Assembly (NCBI GenBank): GCA_031761405.1
Contig: JASEVX010000003.1
Location: 114,641,831-114,705,830, forward strand
DNA: 64,000 nucleotides
From: Serripes groenlandicus
Lineage: Eukaryota > Mollusca > Bivalvia > Cardiida > Cardiidae
Direction of reading: 5' to 3'
Shown here in pieces: positions 23,191 through 34,925 of this stretch. The translations under genes and the position numbers were made by a program. Below the pieces are notes generated by a model that was given only the letters and a program-made list of their open reading frames with translations, did not search any database and was not told the origin of the DNA. Each line of letters opens with the position of its first letter. Positions within the stretch are counted from its first letter, which is position 1.

Positions 23191-23582
23191 AGTGTGGTGT
23201 CAGCATTACGACTGACTTGCTGGTGTCAGGGTCTAAATGAACCAGTAATATTGGTAACTTACCCAGAAACTCTGCGATATTAATTGTTGAACACCATTTA
23301 AAAACAAACGAGAGATGGGCCGGTTTTATCTAGGACGAGTCTGTCGAAAGTAAATTTAATACCAACTCAGGAAACGGCAGGATATGAGCACTTAGTCGTT
23401 GTTAACAAAGGTTATCAAACGTGTCTATAAAGTGTTTATGACGTATTGACGAGCAATGCCGATTCAGTCCAGACTGTGTAGATGCAAAGGTCATTTATAC
23501 CATACACATATCAAATTCTAAATGTCTGATGAAATAATGCGATGTTTAAAAACATTGGTAATACAAAGTGGGATATTTAATG
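23191..23582. other. Intergenic DNA
   Basis: Only the short dispersed GCATTACGACTGAC...GCTGGTGTC repeat at the start. Otherwise nothing recognised. Confidence 0.4.
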
Positions 23583-23766
23583 CTTAGCCCTTTCACGGCT
23601 AGCTGAGACCGATTTTGTGAAGTCAATAACAACGTCTAAACTGGATCGATAGTGTTGGCTTCTCAAGTATTATGTCCATATTGATATTCCAAGAATTGGC
23701 ACCGGCCTTTTTGAAAAATGTTAAGCTTAACAAGTCAATTTACAAATAAAGCATTGAAAGGGCTTA
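23583..23766. repeat. MITE with TTAGCCCTTTCA ends
   Basis: CTTAGCCCTTTCACGGC at the left pairs with GCATTGAAAGGGCTTA at the right. About 184 bp, non-coding interior. Confidence 0.5.
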
Positions 23767-24049
23767 CATATTTCTGCAATAATTTTAGAGAGATTCGTCT
23801 GTTGCAGAGAAACCAAAGACTAGGTGTATGAAGTTAGTAGTGAGTTGGTAATTGTTATTAGTTATTTAATATACTGTCAATGAACGAATATACAGCCATC
23901 TAGTAGTTGAGAGTCCGCCAAGAAAAGAGTGAACTCATACAAACGGGTACATTCCCAGCTAAATAGTAATTTGTAGTTCCTCGTATGCATACTTAGCCAG
24001 TTAGTAGATTGCCAATCGCCTGTTTGTAATATGACGAATTCATAGCCAC

Positions 24050-24495
24050 AGGTGTACGTAAAAGACCAAGTATTTTCTTCAAATGTACATAAATTAACAA
24101 GTGTTTTCTTCAGATGAATGTAAACGATCACGTCATTTTCTTCTGACGTACGTAACCGACCACGTATTTTTCTTTATGTGTACATAAATTACCAAGTCTT
24201 TTCTTCAGATGTACGTAAATGACCAAGTATTTTCTTCAGATGTTTGTAAATGACCAAGTATTATCTTCAGATGTGGGTAAATAACCAAATATTTTCTTCA
24301 GATGTACATAAATTACCAAGTCTTTTCTTCAGATGTACGTAATTGACCATTTCCTTTCTTCAGATATTTGTAAATGACCAAGTATTTTCTTCAGATGTTT
24401 GTAAATGTTCAAGTATTTTCTTCAGATGTACGTAAATTACCAATTATTTTCTTCATATGTATGTAAATGACCAAATACTTTCTTCAGATTTATTT
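24050..24495 (+). repeat. 31-bp minisatellite
   Basis: Roughly 14 imperfect units of TTTTCTTCAGATGTACGTAA plus ATGACCAAGTA; the TTCAGATG words are 31 bp apart. The minus-strand frame at 23877-24131 runs partly through it and is not credible as a gene. Confidence 0.85.
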
Positions 24496-24929
24496 CAATA
24501 ACAATCCTTTCCAAATTAATTGATTACTTACGTCTATATATAAGTGTTTCTTTATCTCTTAATTACCTGCCATACAATTGTAATCATTCCAGCTATATCA
24601 ATGGTAAACATTGTTGTGGAAATGAATTAAATCTCGAAAAATATGACAACCCACTTCCGATCAAGGGGAATAATATTTTCTGGTACATAATTTCCTGATT
24701 ATTCTTCAAATTAGAGTTGTCTTCCTTTGATCTTTAAACCACTGGTTGACTTAACCACATACAACAAATATAAGTACTTGGCAGTCATTCCAGTGTCTCC
24801 AATTAACGATGTTGAAGTGAAACGGTGAATCCCCATGATAAACCGCATTGTCCGAGTTCGCATATTATATATAGGGACCTTTATACAAAGATGAAAGTAA
24901 GAATACCAAAGGTAGCTTTGTTCACTTAA

Positions 24930-25165
24930 ACCCTTCCTCACATAAAACAATTATGAAGCAGACGACTTTAAAATTAAGATCTACACACAACTTAGGACCT
25001 ATCTCTTTAAATGAAAGTACACTCGAGGGATATAGTTGAAAACAGTATGGCAAAAGAAGATACTAATCAGTATGAGCAATGTATCTTTTTTGATAATGTT
25101 TTCAAAAGCCGTCTGCTGTTGATGCATAAGAAAGCATCTGTATGCGGGAAAGTGTGAAACAGTTC
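24930..25165. repeat. TTAA-type hairpin MITE (diverged)
   Basis: CCCTTCCTCACATAAAAC, GAAGCAGACGACTTT, a central hairpin near GAGCAATG, then TTTTCAAAAGCCGTCTGCTG and TGCGGGAAAGTGTG. Same family as 35371-35586. Confidence 0.65.
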
Positions 25166-25640
25166 GTTATTTATCTCATTAGAGAAACACAAGTTTAATT
25201 TTGAAAAAATGTCATTATCATACAACATATAAAAATAAGGATGCATACTCTGTCGATAGAGCATGCATTGATATTGCAGGCATCGGTATTGCACTCAGAT
25301 CCTTTTCACTTGCTGGACGGACTTATTTACACGCAATCACGTTACGAAGCGCTTCAATCCAAACATTGATAAATTTAAAGACCAGCCTTTAATGTTTACA
25401 TCGTTTAACATGTATATCACTTAACACAGTCACACGCGCTGAATAAATCAATAGGCATTTACAAAAAAAACACAATCTTTTATATAAATAGCGTAAATGT
25501 GTGTAACTACATTATGTATTTTCTGATGTAATAAAGTGACGTGTAGATCAATGACATACATTCAGTCATTAGACAATCAACAGAAGACAGTCCGAATAAT
25601 TTAACAAAAACTACAGATAAAGCAGGAAGAATGTCCATGC
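25166..25640. other. Intergenic DNA
   Basis: Nothing recognisable. Confidence 0.4.
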
Positions 25641-26985
25641 CAAACTATAGAAACTTAAATCACTCAAAACAGTTGATAAAAGCATATGGAATAGAAAACT
25701 CAGTACATTCATGAAGGAATCAAAGAAGTTATTTACAAAATGGAAGGACTCTGGACGAAAATGTGAGGTAACAAAGCTGCAACTTAGTCGTGAAAAAAGA
25801 ACACTCCGCAGTCTACAAGATCGGGCTCATGAAAACTAAATATATACAAAGTATAATGAATGTTTCAGAAAATGACACTAAGCTGTTCTATAAAATCATA
25901 AAATCACAAAGAAATCGTAATACATGTCACAACATTGATATTCTAATTGTGGATACTGTTTAATTATCAAAACCTGACGAAATACTGGCGGTTTGGAAGG
26001 ATCATTTTGAGAAACTGGCGACAGCTACAGCTGCTAGCAGAGAAGACATATATTATGAAAAATAAACAGAATCGCACAATTGAAGAAAATGATGCTATCA
26101 CAAATTTAAACTATGAAAAAGCCGCAGACACTAACCGTGATGTGCCAACAGAGATGAAAGGGGGAGTCCTGAAACCAATACTTGTATATTGAATAATTCA
26201 ACTGCATGTAAAGTTCTATATCGCCAACTAGTAATGTCTAAACCAGCAGACCAGTCATTTGCATCAATAATCAAAGAAATCTTGCATAACTGCCAGGTCA
26301 CTGATAAATAACCCTGTGGACAAACCTAGATGGAAACGGATGTTGGACCAAGCTGTCTCCAACTACTGGTACCGGACGTTTGACGAAAGCCATTATGCCA
26401 AGCGTTATTCATCTTCCACCAATGTGCTAACAGTATATGTGGAAAAGCAGCCAGTTGCTTGGAAAGAATGTTGTGTGGATTACTGGTGTGAGAAAGCCAG
26501 GAAAGGCATGAGTAGGTGAATTGGTCGCCATGATATGACTGAAAAATTGTTGAAGACGGCGTTAAACCCCAATCAATCAATCAATCAGAAGGAAGACCTA
26601 CAAATACAAGACAGACCAATACAGAAGGTACACAACACATGGAATACGGTGCGTCCTTATGAGCGTGATGCGAAAAAACCCTGAAGAGTAAGCAAAGGCT
26701 GGTCACAGGAACCTACATATCTTACAGACAAATGTTGCAAAATACAACCAAAAGGAAATACCTGCTACATGTCAATTATGCCACAAAGAAGATGTCAACT
26801 TGCAACACTTTCTTTTCGACTGTTGAGAGCTTCATTCGTCAATAATTAAAGGGAAGCAGCTCCTCAAAGCAAAATTATATAGAACTTATATAGAAAGAGC
26901 AACACAAGTCTTTTGCTACTTCTTACATAATCAAAGAGTGCTTAATCTTAGACCTAGCTCAACTATGTAATAAACCCTAGTTAAT
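25641..26985 (+). pseudogene. LINE remnant split by a SINE
   Basis: In shifting frames the plus strand gives the linker between endonuclease and RT of a LINE: NDTKLFYKIIKSQRN near 25870-25915, then KPDEILAVWKDHFEKLAT near 25970-26025, then TACKVLYRQLVMSKPADQSF near 26200-26260. After the SINE, the 3' end of the same class appears: ATCQLCHKEDVNLQHFLFDC (CxxC...H...C finger) near 26765-26823. Most of the RT palm is missing, and frames are broken by stops and shifts. Family assignment beyond LINE is uncertain. Confidence 0.75.
26395..26585 (+). mobile_element. SINE inserted in the LINE, 5'-truncated
   Basis: CTTCCACCAATGTGCTAAC, GTGGAAAAGCAGCCAGTTGC and GGTGAATTGGTCGCCATGAT followed by GGCGTTAAACCCC and (AATC)n. 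This is the 3' body of the SINE seen full length at 36143-36412. The tRNA head is missing. Confidence 0.8.
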
Positions 26986-27942
26986 AATGTGGGTTTCAAA
27001 CGCCGATAAGGAGGATATCTTTATTAAGTAATGCTTATATCATGTACAATGAGTAATATAAATCATAGACGCTTAAACATTAACAATACATATTTACTTC
27101 CTTACATCCTTCTTTCAGTAAAGCAATATATTAAGGAGTCAAATCAAAGGAAGTAGATCAACATCTATCTAGATACAATCGAGTATTTTTTATCAAAGGG
27201 GCAAATTGCATCGACACCCGACTAGATTTGTTCAACATCATAGTGATACAATTATCAACCACTGTCTTAGCTGGATACTTGTTTGCTAAAGTTTCTCAAT
27301 ATGAAACAAGATTTATTTTCATAACCAAATTTAAAATGTTAGAATGTTGATTTTATTTTTCTACCATGTTCAAAGGAAGTATCCTGTTGTGTCCTAGTTT
27401 CGTGACCGTTAACATCGATTTTCGCGCATGCGCATTTCGATGTGAAGAAGCGAGTGATCAAAATATTATTTATTTTAGATAAGTATCAACATGAACTGGT
27501 AACATAAACAAAAGTAAGAAATATTTAAAAAATACGTGCCTGTTTATCGGGAGTATAAGGGTCGTGAACGGCAAAACCCTTTCTCCTCAGTTCGTGACCT
27601 TATTAATATCGCTCGAAAAAATGATTTATTTTACGTCACGAAACGAGTGCAAAGGCCGAATGTAGGAGAAAGAAGGATAACTGCTATAGCATTCATCTAT
27701 AATTTGCACGAGTTAGTTTTCTTTCTAAACAAAGACTCTAGTTAGTGTTCAAGTTGAATATTGAATGACAAAGCTCACTGTCACTGCCTCTTAAAAGTTT
27801 ATGAACTGATAAACTTAAAAATATTAAAGAAATTAAATTAAAAATGAATATTTGTTCTTTGCACCGCACTGGGGATTATTCTGCCCCTTAACCACTATGC
27901 GGCACAAACAATGATGTTTGAACTAAACACATTTTAACATGA
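26986..27942. other. Intergenic DNA, may hold the Gypsy 3' LTR
   Basis: Lies downstream of the Gypsy pol remnant (minus strand), where a 3' LTR would be expected. No repeat partner is present in the window to define one. A 69-codon frame at 27536-27745 has no recognisable motif. Confidence 0.35.
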
Positions 27943-30690
27943 TTAAATGTCAAGTTTCTTTGGTTTAGTCACTGTTCTACCTGAACATGTAACATATGGT
28001 TTAACGTCATTTTCCACTGGAATGTTTTCTGTCATAACAGATCTGTCATAGTTTGGAGACATGGGTGTGTCATCACTTGTAGATGTTTATTCCGGAAAGA
28101 CAGTTTCTGCAAATTATCGGAATCAAAGGCCTTGTTGACCTTTTCTTACGAAACACGTAAATGTACTCTGTTACGTCGGTACAAACGATCACCACCATTT
28201 ACTATGTATGAACGCTGTCTTTCATGTTTGGAAATCAATACTCTCGGTTTCCAGTTGCTTATATACCGTTGGCCACCAAAACCGGAGTTCCTTGAGGTAT
28301 AGGATTAATGGTGTTAGCACCTTTCTTCTTGTCATAGTAGAACGTTTGTGTTTGCTTTTGAGATTAAAAGTGATCTTTCACTATCCGTGAATTTGGTGAA
28401 CGCGGTTTTAGTCACTCACATGAAGCTGGTAAAGTGTTTCTAGGTCGCCTGTTCATCAGTAACTGTGCAGGAGACATATTAAGATCAACAAGTGGAGTCG
28501 TGCGGTATTCAAGTAGCACCAATTGCTTGTCTTCTGATTTTTTCCATAATTTTGTCACTGTCTGTATAGCACGTTCGGCCTCACCAGTTGAGCTTTGAAA
28601 ATGGAGACTTGAAGTCTCATGATTTATTTCAAATGTTTAACAGAACTCTTTAAATTCGCGATAACTGAACTGTGGACCATTTTATGATCTTAGAATGCAC
28701 TGGTAATGCATGGCACGCAAATACACTCTTCAAAAATTGTATAACTTCTGTAGTAGGTTCGTATGTGATATGTACTACATCAATGTATTTGGAATAATAT
28801 TCAACCAGAAATACATACTTGTTGCATTTTAAGTCAAATAGGTCACAACCTATCATACTGTAAGGAAGATCTGGTGTTTTTGTAGGTTTAAACGGTTCAG
28901 CGCATTGACTACAATCTTTCACTAACGTTTCAATGTCAGAGTTCATACCAGGCCAAAACATCACTTCCCCAGCCCTCTGTTTGCACTTGACAATGCCTAA
29001 ATATGACGCGTGTATCAGTTTTAGCATATGGGCGCGTAAACTTGTTGAATAACAATTATCAGCCCTTTGTATATAACACCATCTAATATAGAAGGGTTTC
29101 ACTTCTTACATCTGGCCTTCCACACATTATTACACTGTGTAATGAGGAAAGTTCAGATTCTGTACAGCTTTGAATTTCTGAATATTTCGACTGGCTCACA
29201 GAGATCCTTTTGACCGATTCTTCTGTAAAGTGATCTGCTTATGACATGTCATTTGATAAAAATGCTCGTGATAGTGCCTCTTAAATATGCATGACCTTGC
29301 CTTTCCTGTAACAAAGTTGAAGATCATACCATTGGAGTTTCATCATCATGTTCTGTAACCTCAAAGGAGCTGATAGTAATGCCGTTTGGAATATTTGCTC
29401 TAACGGTTTGTAATCATTGAAAATGGTTACTTCTTTTCCTAACACATAGCAATGAAACTTTTTTACGATATATACTATTGAATCTTTGAAAGCATTTCCT
29501 TTTCTATCTGTGCTTAACGCTTTTCAGCTTCTGTTAATGCGCGACATGCGTATGCTTTGACTCCCTGTAACAGTAAAACCCCTAACTCATCTTTGCTGCC
29601 ATCACATCTCAATGTCTTTGTACACATCATGGTAGACGAGTACTGGTGGAGTGCTGCAGAGCTTCTTGAGTTTCTTAAAACTAATTTCCTGTGCATAGTT
29701 CCACTAACATTATATGTCTGACTTGAGAATAATGCTGATGGGAAATCTACTTGGTTTAGTTTGGAATAAATCAATGTTTCTCATAGGATGATGTTTCACG
29801 CTTTCTTGCCTTATTGAGGTCTTTTGAATCAATGTAAATGCGAACTTCATCATTTTTCAGTGAAACAATCATCGAACTAACCCATTCATTCAGTGAGCTC
29901 GTGAACTGGCATGATCAAACCATCCCCTTCCATTTGGTGGAGATTATCGATAACACATGGTTTTAAAGATGCTGCGATTCTCCTAGGTGTGTGAATCCTT
30001 CCAGCAGCATTCTCTTGTAGTTTTAATCTGTATCTCCTGGTAGAGTAACTGTTGCTCTGACTAATTCTGGAAAATCGCGTGTTAGTTAATGTTTTACGAC
30101 ACTTGCTCTACACTGTTTATCCGCTGTAACAAACCAAGCTTTTCAGCTGTATCACCGCTGATGATGGTCGATTATTTCCAATCTCGCGCTTATCTGATGA
30201 CTTTTATATTCAGTCGGAACGAAAATTGTCCCGATCGGTTTAAACTTGTGGTTTGTGTATGATTTCAGTGTTTTTGCAGAATGATACAGACTGACTTCTT
30301 TTTTCAATTTATTGTAGTCTGCGTTTAGAAGTATGTGGCGTTTAGCACCTGTGTATGTACGAAAAGTTATATTCTGTTGACACATATTCAGATTAACTAG
30401 CCATTTATCAGTAAGGTCAATTATATGATCAGAGACTTTCTGGATTTCAGAAGAGTTGATATGTACGAGATCACCATCCCTGCTTTCTGAATAAAGTTCA
30501 CTCTTAAGTTTATTTACACTTTTGGGTCTTGTTCTGCACATTTTGGTCCAATGGTTTTTCTTCTTACAAAAATTACAAGTTGAACCAAATTGTGGGCACT
30601 TCCCTTTTTTTCATGTTTCCTTACACATGTATCACATGAGTTAAAATGATGGGCCTGGTGTCCTTTTGTTTACTACTTTTGACAGTGAAC
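27943..30690 (-). pseudogene. Gypsy-type LTR retrotransposon gag-pol remnant
   Basis: Minus strand, broken frames, domains in the standard Ty3/Gypsy order. CCHC zinc knuckle (CNFCKKKNHWTKMC, about 30540-30600). Aspartic protease region at 30152-30541, with the catalytic Asp replaced in FRTYTGAKRHIL (DTG becomes YTG). Start of RT (EGDGLIMPVHELTEWVSS, about 29880-29940), with the palm and YxDD box deleted. RNase H (CDGSKDELGVLLLQG near 29600, then LQNMMMKLQWYDLQL). Integrase H2C2 and core (VMFWPGMNSDIETLVKDCSQC, 28900-29000; SSTGEAERAIQTV near 28590) and a tail ending TVTKPKKLDI at 27943. Gag upstream and both LTRs are not identified. Non-functional. Confidence 0.9.
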
Positions 30691-31070
30691 CCCTCACATC
30701 ATCTTCATTTGACTCTGTGAAATGTTTTTATCAAGTGTTCATTTCTATCCTTGATCGAGAAGTCTTTCTTGGTTTGTCTGGTGTCTGACCCACTGAGCCA
30801 GGGACATGCTCCCCCGGGATTTCTTTTTAGCAAGATTAGCAAGATGGGCGTTGGTGCGTTTTGGCGTATATTTCGTACCAATTTATCTTTAAAATTATGA
30901 AGTAAATTCTTAAGTATCTGAACTAAAAAAGACAGTTCACAGCAATGAAATGCCAGTATGTGGATACCCAAGCAATAACATTTATAGTGTAAAGTGCTTA
31001 AATAACTGCCTTTATGCACAATGCACTTTCTTATTATAAAGTCACTGAAAAAAAACTCAAGCTTTAGGCA
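30691..31070. other. Junction between Gypsy and hAT remnants
   Basis: No clear coding content. Probably the non-coding 3' end of the hAT element abutting the truncated Gypsy copy. Confidence 0.35.
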
Positions 31071-31620
31071 TTATTGTGACGCAAACACATTTATGACACG
31101 GTCAACGTCAATGTCCATGGTCTTATGGCTATGAATCAGGGCGAACGATGATAACCTATCGCTTTTCATTGTTGTTTGCAAACAGTTTCTGATTCTTTTT
31201 ATTGCACTAAAGGACCTTTCACAAGATGCTGGTGTAGGTGACATGGTTAAAAGAACTCCCATTATTGTGAACATACAAGGAAACAGATCTTTGTTTGTCT
31301 GCTTAAGCGTGTCTCTGAGTCTAGTTGGTCTACTCGCTGCCATTCTCCTTCTGAGGTTCCATCACGCAATTTCTGTTTTGAATGTCTCAAACGATTGTGG
31401 AAGATCGGGGGCGTAAGCAGCATATATAGATGGCAGCATGTCGTCCCGCAATTCACAAGTTTTGAAGGCACCAGTTGTTGAGCGCAGTACCTATCTTCAT
31501 TACCCAGGAAACGAGTTTCCATTTCCTGTACTAAATGGTCAATAAAGACATTGTACAGTGTGATTCTGAAGAAGTCAGAGTTTGCACATCCGGGTTGGCT
31601 CTATTCTGTTGTCGAAAAAC
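31071..31620 (-). pseudogene. hAT transposase C-terminal fragment
   Basis: The last 90 residues match the hAT dimerisation domain: LTMSPTPASCERSFSAIKRI, then MKSDRLSSFALIHSH and a terminal VINVF. Upstream, in another frame, are FFRITLYNVFIDHLVQEMET and RFLGNEDRYCAQQLVPSKL, typical of ZMYM/THAP-type hAT transposases just before the dimerisation domain. At least one frameshift joins the parts. The catalytic region and N-terminal zinc finger are missing, so this is a dead fragment. Confidence 0.85.
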
Positions 31621-32287
31621 ATTACATGAGTAAAAAGTACCATCGAACGATCTATTAGTACCTTAAGATCAAAACTTCTACAACCTGCTTATTGAATATT
31701 CAAAATTATTAAGAATTTGAAAGAATAAAAAACAGTGCATGCATTTGTTCACCTATGTTATGGGGAAAAAAACATGTTCATTTGTTTTGAGGCAGCTGTG
31801 ACTATGACTGTAAAAAGCCATGCTAGACTGACCCTACAATTGGATTATTTTGTTTTAACGTAGTTTACTGTACAATTATTTCCAGGCACGGACCATTCTT
31901 TATTGTTCTTACAGCACAGTGTAAATATTCGTTTGTTTATATAATAATCGTGTTGACTTTAAAAGTATTATATAAATTATTTCAACAAGGTCAAACAAAT
32001 ATGCCACCATTTTTGGTAGAGTTGCGTAAGCGAACGAGACCATAGTTATAATAGCAATTTGAAGTCACGTGATGTAAATGACTGAGAACGCCAACATAAA
32101 TAGTGCAAACAATTCTAGACTGAATTATGCAAACATAAGCAAAAGTCAAATAAGTAAAATTAATTCTACTTATTCTTGGTAACTAAATACAATTTCAAGT
32201 CTCTGAATGTCTAAATATCATATTTAAGTGTACAAAATTATTTGGATATCACTACGCCAATATAGACAAGTTTGTAAACACTGCACC
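31621..32287. other. Intergenic DNA
   Basis: AT-rich, nothing recognised. Confidence 0.4.
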
Positions 32288-32295
32288 GCGCAATT

Positions 32296-34270
32296 GGTTT
32301 GTTCCCACTTTCCCAACCTTTTGTTTTCACAAATACCAATTATCCCCAATTATCTCTTCGCATCTCAAACTTACCTGTATTTTCTATACTGCTCAAAAAA
32401 TAAATGAAAGACACACATAAACTTGTACTTGCAGTATATTATTTCAATGTTGTTTATCTTGTTCCATCTGTTGAAAATAAATACTTATTCTAGAATAAAA
32501 CTAGTTTTTTGTTATTTTTGTTTCCAGTGCATATGCATATCTATAAGGAAAAAAGTGTTTCTTTAATTGTTTATAGATAAAATTCAAATTGTCAGTATGT
32601 ACGTTTAACAATAATAATTCAGATAAAGGTTCATAATAATAAATAGCAGACATATTTCAATTTTGAAATGTGAACTATCAAGATACAAACAATTAACAAT
32701 GTGTATCTATGATTTATTTATGATTATAATAGTTATAATAGGTAATTACATAATTATATATCAACATTTTTTTTTAATTAGCAATTAATTAGCAATTATG
32801 AAAATTAGTCTGAGAACAACAATAATGATTAATGAAATGAACAATTTACTTATAACTAACTGTTGAAGACTAAGAAAAACAGGTAACTAACTGTAAGTCA
32901 TTCTTCAACATAGTATAAAAATGAAGGTCAGTTTCCTCTGCAATCATAGACCTCTAAAATGGCAAATGCGCTAGTCAATATACGATTCATAGAGAATAGC
33001 AGAGGAAGTTAAAATCTGGTTCTATATGGCTACATGTACAGCCTGAACACCAGAAAACGGGAGTGTCGCTACTGGAACTGTGAACAAAGTATGCAATGCT
33101 AAAGTTAACACTAAGAATGAGCTTCTACCAAAATCGCTGATGAACACAATACCCAAGAGATGACAGCATTATTGTTGCTGCGGACATCATGAGTGGTGTC
33201 CGAAAGCAGGTCCGAGGGTCAACACATCTTGTGCCCTCCATCTATAACGATAATGCTGGCAGAAACAAGATCGATCGAATGGGACAATTCCACCCAAGAA
33301 GTTGTGGTTTATCTACCCACATTCTACGAAGCCAAATCCAGTTTATATAGACAGCGGTCTAAGACTAGACCAGTCCTGCCAAAGACAAGGGCGCATGTCA
33401 ACTTGGAAGGGAAGTGTACAGATTCGCTTGCAGGTGAGCCATTCCTAATCGCCAATGACGGTGATGTGGAGTGAATGCTCATATTCGCCACCGTTGACAA
33501 CCTGTCTCAGCTGTCTACAGCCGAGACCTGGTATATGGACGGTACCTTCTACTTTTCGCCGTCATATTTCTACCAGCTATACACCATCCACGCCATGATC
33601 GACGGGTATATGTGTCCCCTAGTGTATGGACACTAATCCAGAATTTTTCCCGTGAACATAACATTCCTCTGTCCCCAGAAACGATACTGATGGACTTCGA
33701 AACAGCAGCGTTGCGTGCTGTCAGTATCGTGTTTGTTGGTGTTCAAGTATGTGGAAGTTTCTTTCACTTCGCACAGTGTATGTGGAGAAAAGTACACTAG
33801 TGTGGTCTTGTAGCTGACTTCAAGGACAATGAAGAAGTGAAGAAACTTGTGCTACGTGCTTCGGCACTGCCACTTGTCCCCTTAGTCTTTGTCGAAGATG
33901 TATGGTTCCAAACTCTGGAAGAATGTGACAATGACTCGGTGCCGGTGTCTAAGTTAAAGGACTATGTGACTGAGCAGTGGGTAGAGGGAGACCGCCGCTC
34001 CTGGAATCATTACGAGAATGATGGTCCACGCACTACCAATCATGTTGAGGGTTGGCACCATAAAATAAACAACAAACTACGACACTGCCATCCTAGTATT
34101 TACACTATTAGTATTTTCCCAAATTTAGAATCACAACTTTTCAGTACAGTATAGCAATTCTCGCCAATTATCACCTTTCAACTCTATTGTTACACCAAAC
34201 AATACATTCCCCCAACCCCTACCTCAATTTCTATAGGACTTATTAAAGGTTGGGAAAGTGGGAACAAACC
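32296..34270 (+). mobile_element. MULE transposon with TIRs and target duplication
   Basis: 26-bp perfect terminal inverted repeats (start GGTTTGTTCCCACTTT; end AAAGTGGGAACAAACC) are flanked on both sides by the direct repeat GCGCAATT (32288-32295 and 34271-34278). An 8-9 bp duplication is expected for Mutator-like and hAT elements; the coding remains identify it as Mutator-like. 1975 bp in total, with internal non-coding DNA at 32322-32950. Confidence 0.9.
32959..34155 (+). pseudogene. MULE transposase with FLYWCH zinc finger (broken)
   Basis: From ATG at 32959, preceded by TATAAAAA (about 32913), the frame reads a FLYWCH-like finger (YGYMYSLN...CRYWNCEQSMQC), interrupted by stops. Then come pieces of a MULE transposase: ETWYMDGTFY-like sequence near 33520-33550, ILMDFETAALRAV (catalytic Asp box) near 33690-33720, GSFFHFAQCMWRKV near 33755-33795 (CxxH-like segment), and RTTNHVEGWHHKINNKL near 34033-34080. 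This is the usual order of FLYWCH-MULE transposases. Several stops and frameshifts separate the pieces, and the C-terminus is shortened. Confidence 0.85.
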
Positions 34271-34278
34271 GCGCAATT

Positions 34279-34925
34279 ACTCTTTGTAAATTGTAACCCT
34301 TTGTTCCCTCTCATGGGTGTAAACATCCACTTGCCCGCTCGAGTGGAATGAATGATCGGGCGAGTTCGAAGTGGGTTTTGAAGCTAAATATATATCAAAG
34401 CACTGAAAGTGCTGTGGGGCGGTACCCATTGTATGAGGGGGAAAACGAGGGTCAACTGTTCCATTTTTTGGAAAGTTACAACACAAGTCACATAATTAAA
34501 AGAAATGTAAACAAAAAAGCAGAAATGCATACAGTTCAAACATTTATTTAAGACAGGGTCAACCTTATTTCCAGAGATCTATAATTAAACTCTTGAACTG
34601 TAGACAGTAGATACAGTTAGATAAACAAACACATTTGTGATAGGTAATTTAGCACATGGATAAACTCTACAGCAGATGATTTGAAAATGTTTAATTAAAG
34701 ATACTGGTAAATCTGTATTGATGAAACTAAAAGTGAATAAAACATTGAGAAAACTGTCAAAATTTCTCATACCATCCATCTGTTGAAGATTAGACAACGT
34801 GTGTCTGTAGTGTAGAAAGGGTAAAATAGTACCTGTAGCAAAGCTATTTATTATCTATAGTATCTAAAGAATCAACTTAATATTAACACTCTAAGTAAAG
34901 AGTCACGCAAGGAACATTTGAGAGA
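34279..34925. other. Intergenic DNA
   Basis: Nothing recognised. Small frames are without motif. Confidence 0.4.

Noticed and set aside
24050..24495. CRISPR-like array
   Set aside because: 31-bp units are head to tail with no unique spacers, and the genome is eukaryotic.
27536..27745. 69-codon frame beside the Gypsy remnant
   Set aside because: No motif recognised, in the likely position of an LTR; insufficient support.
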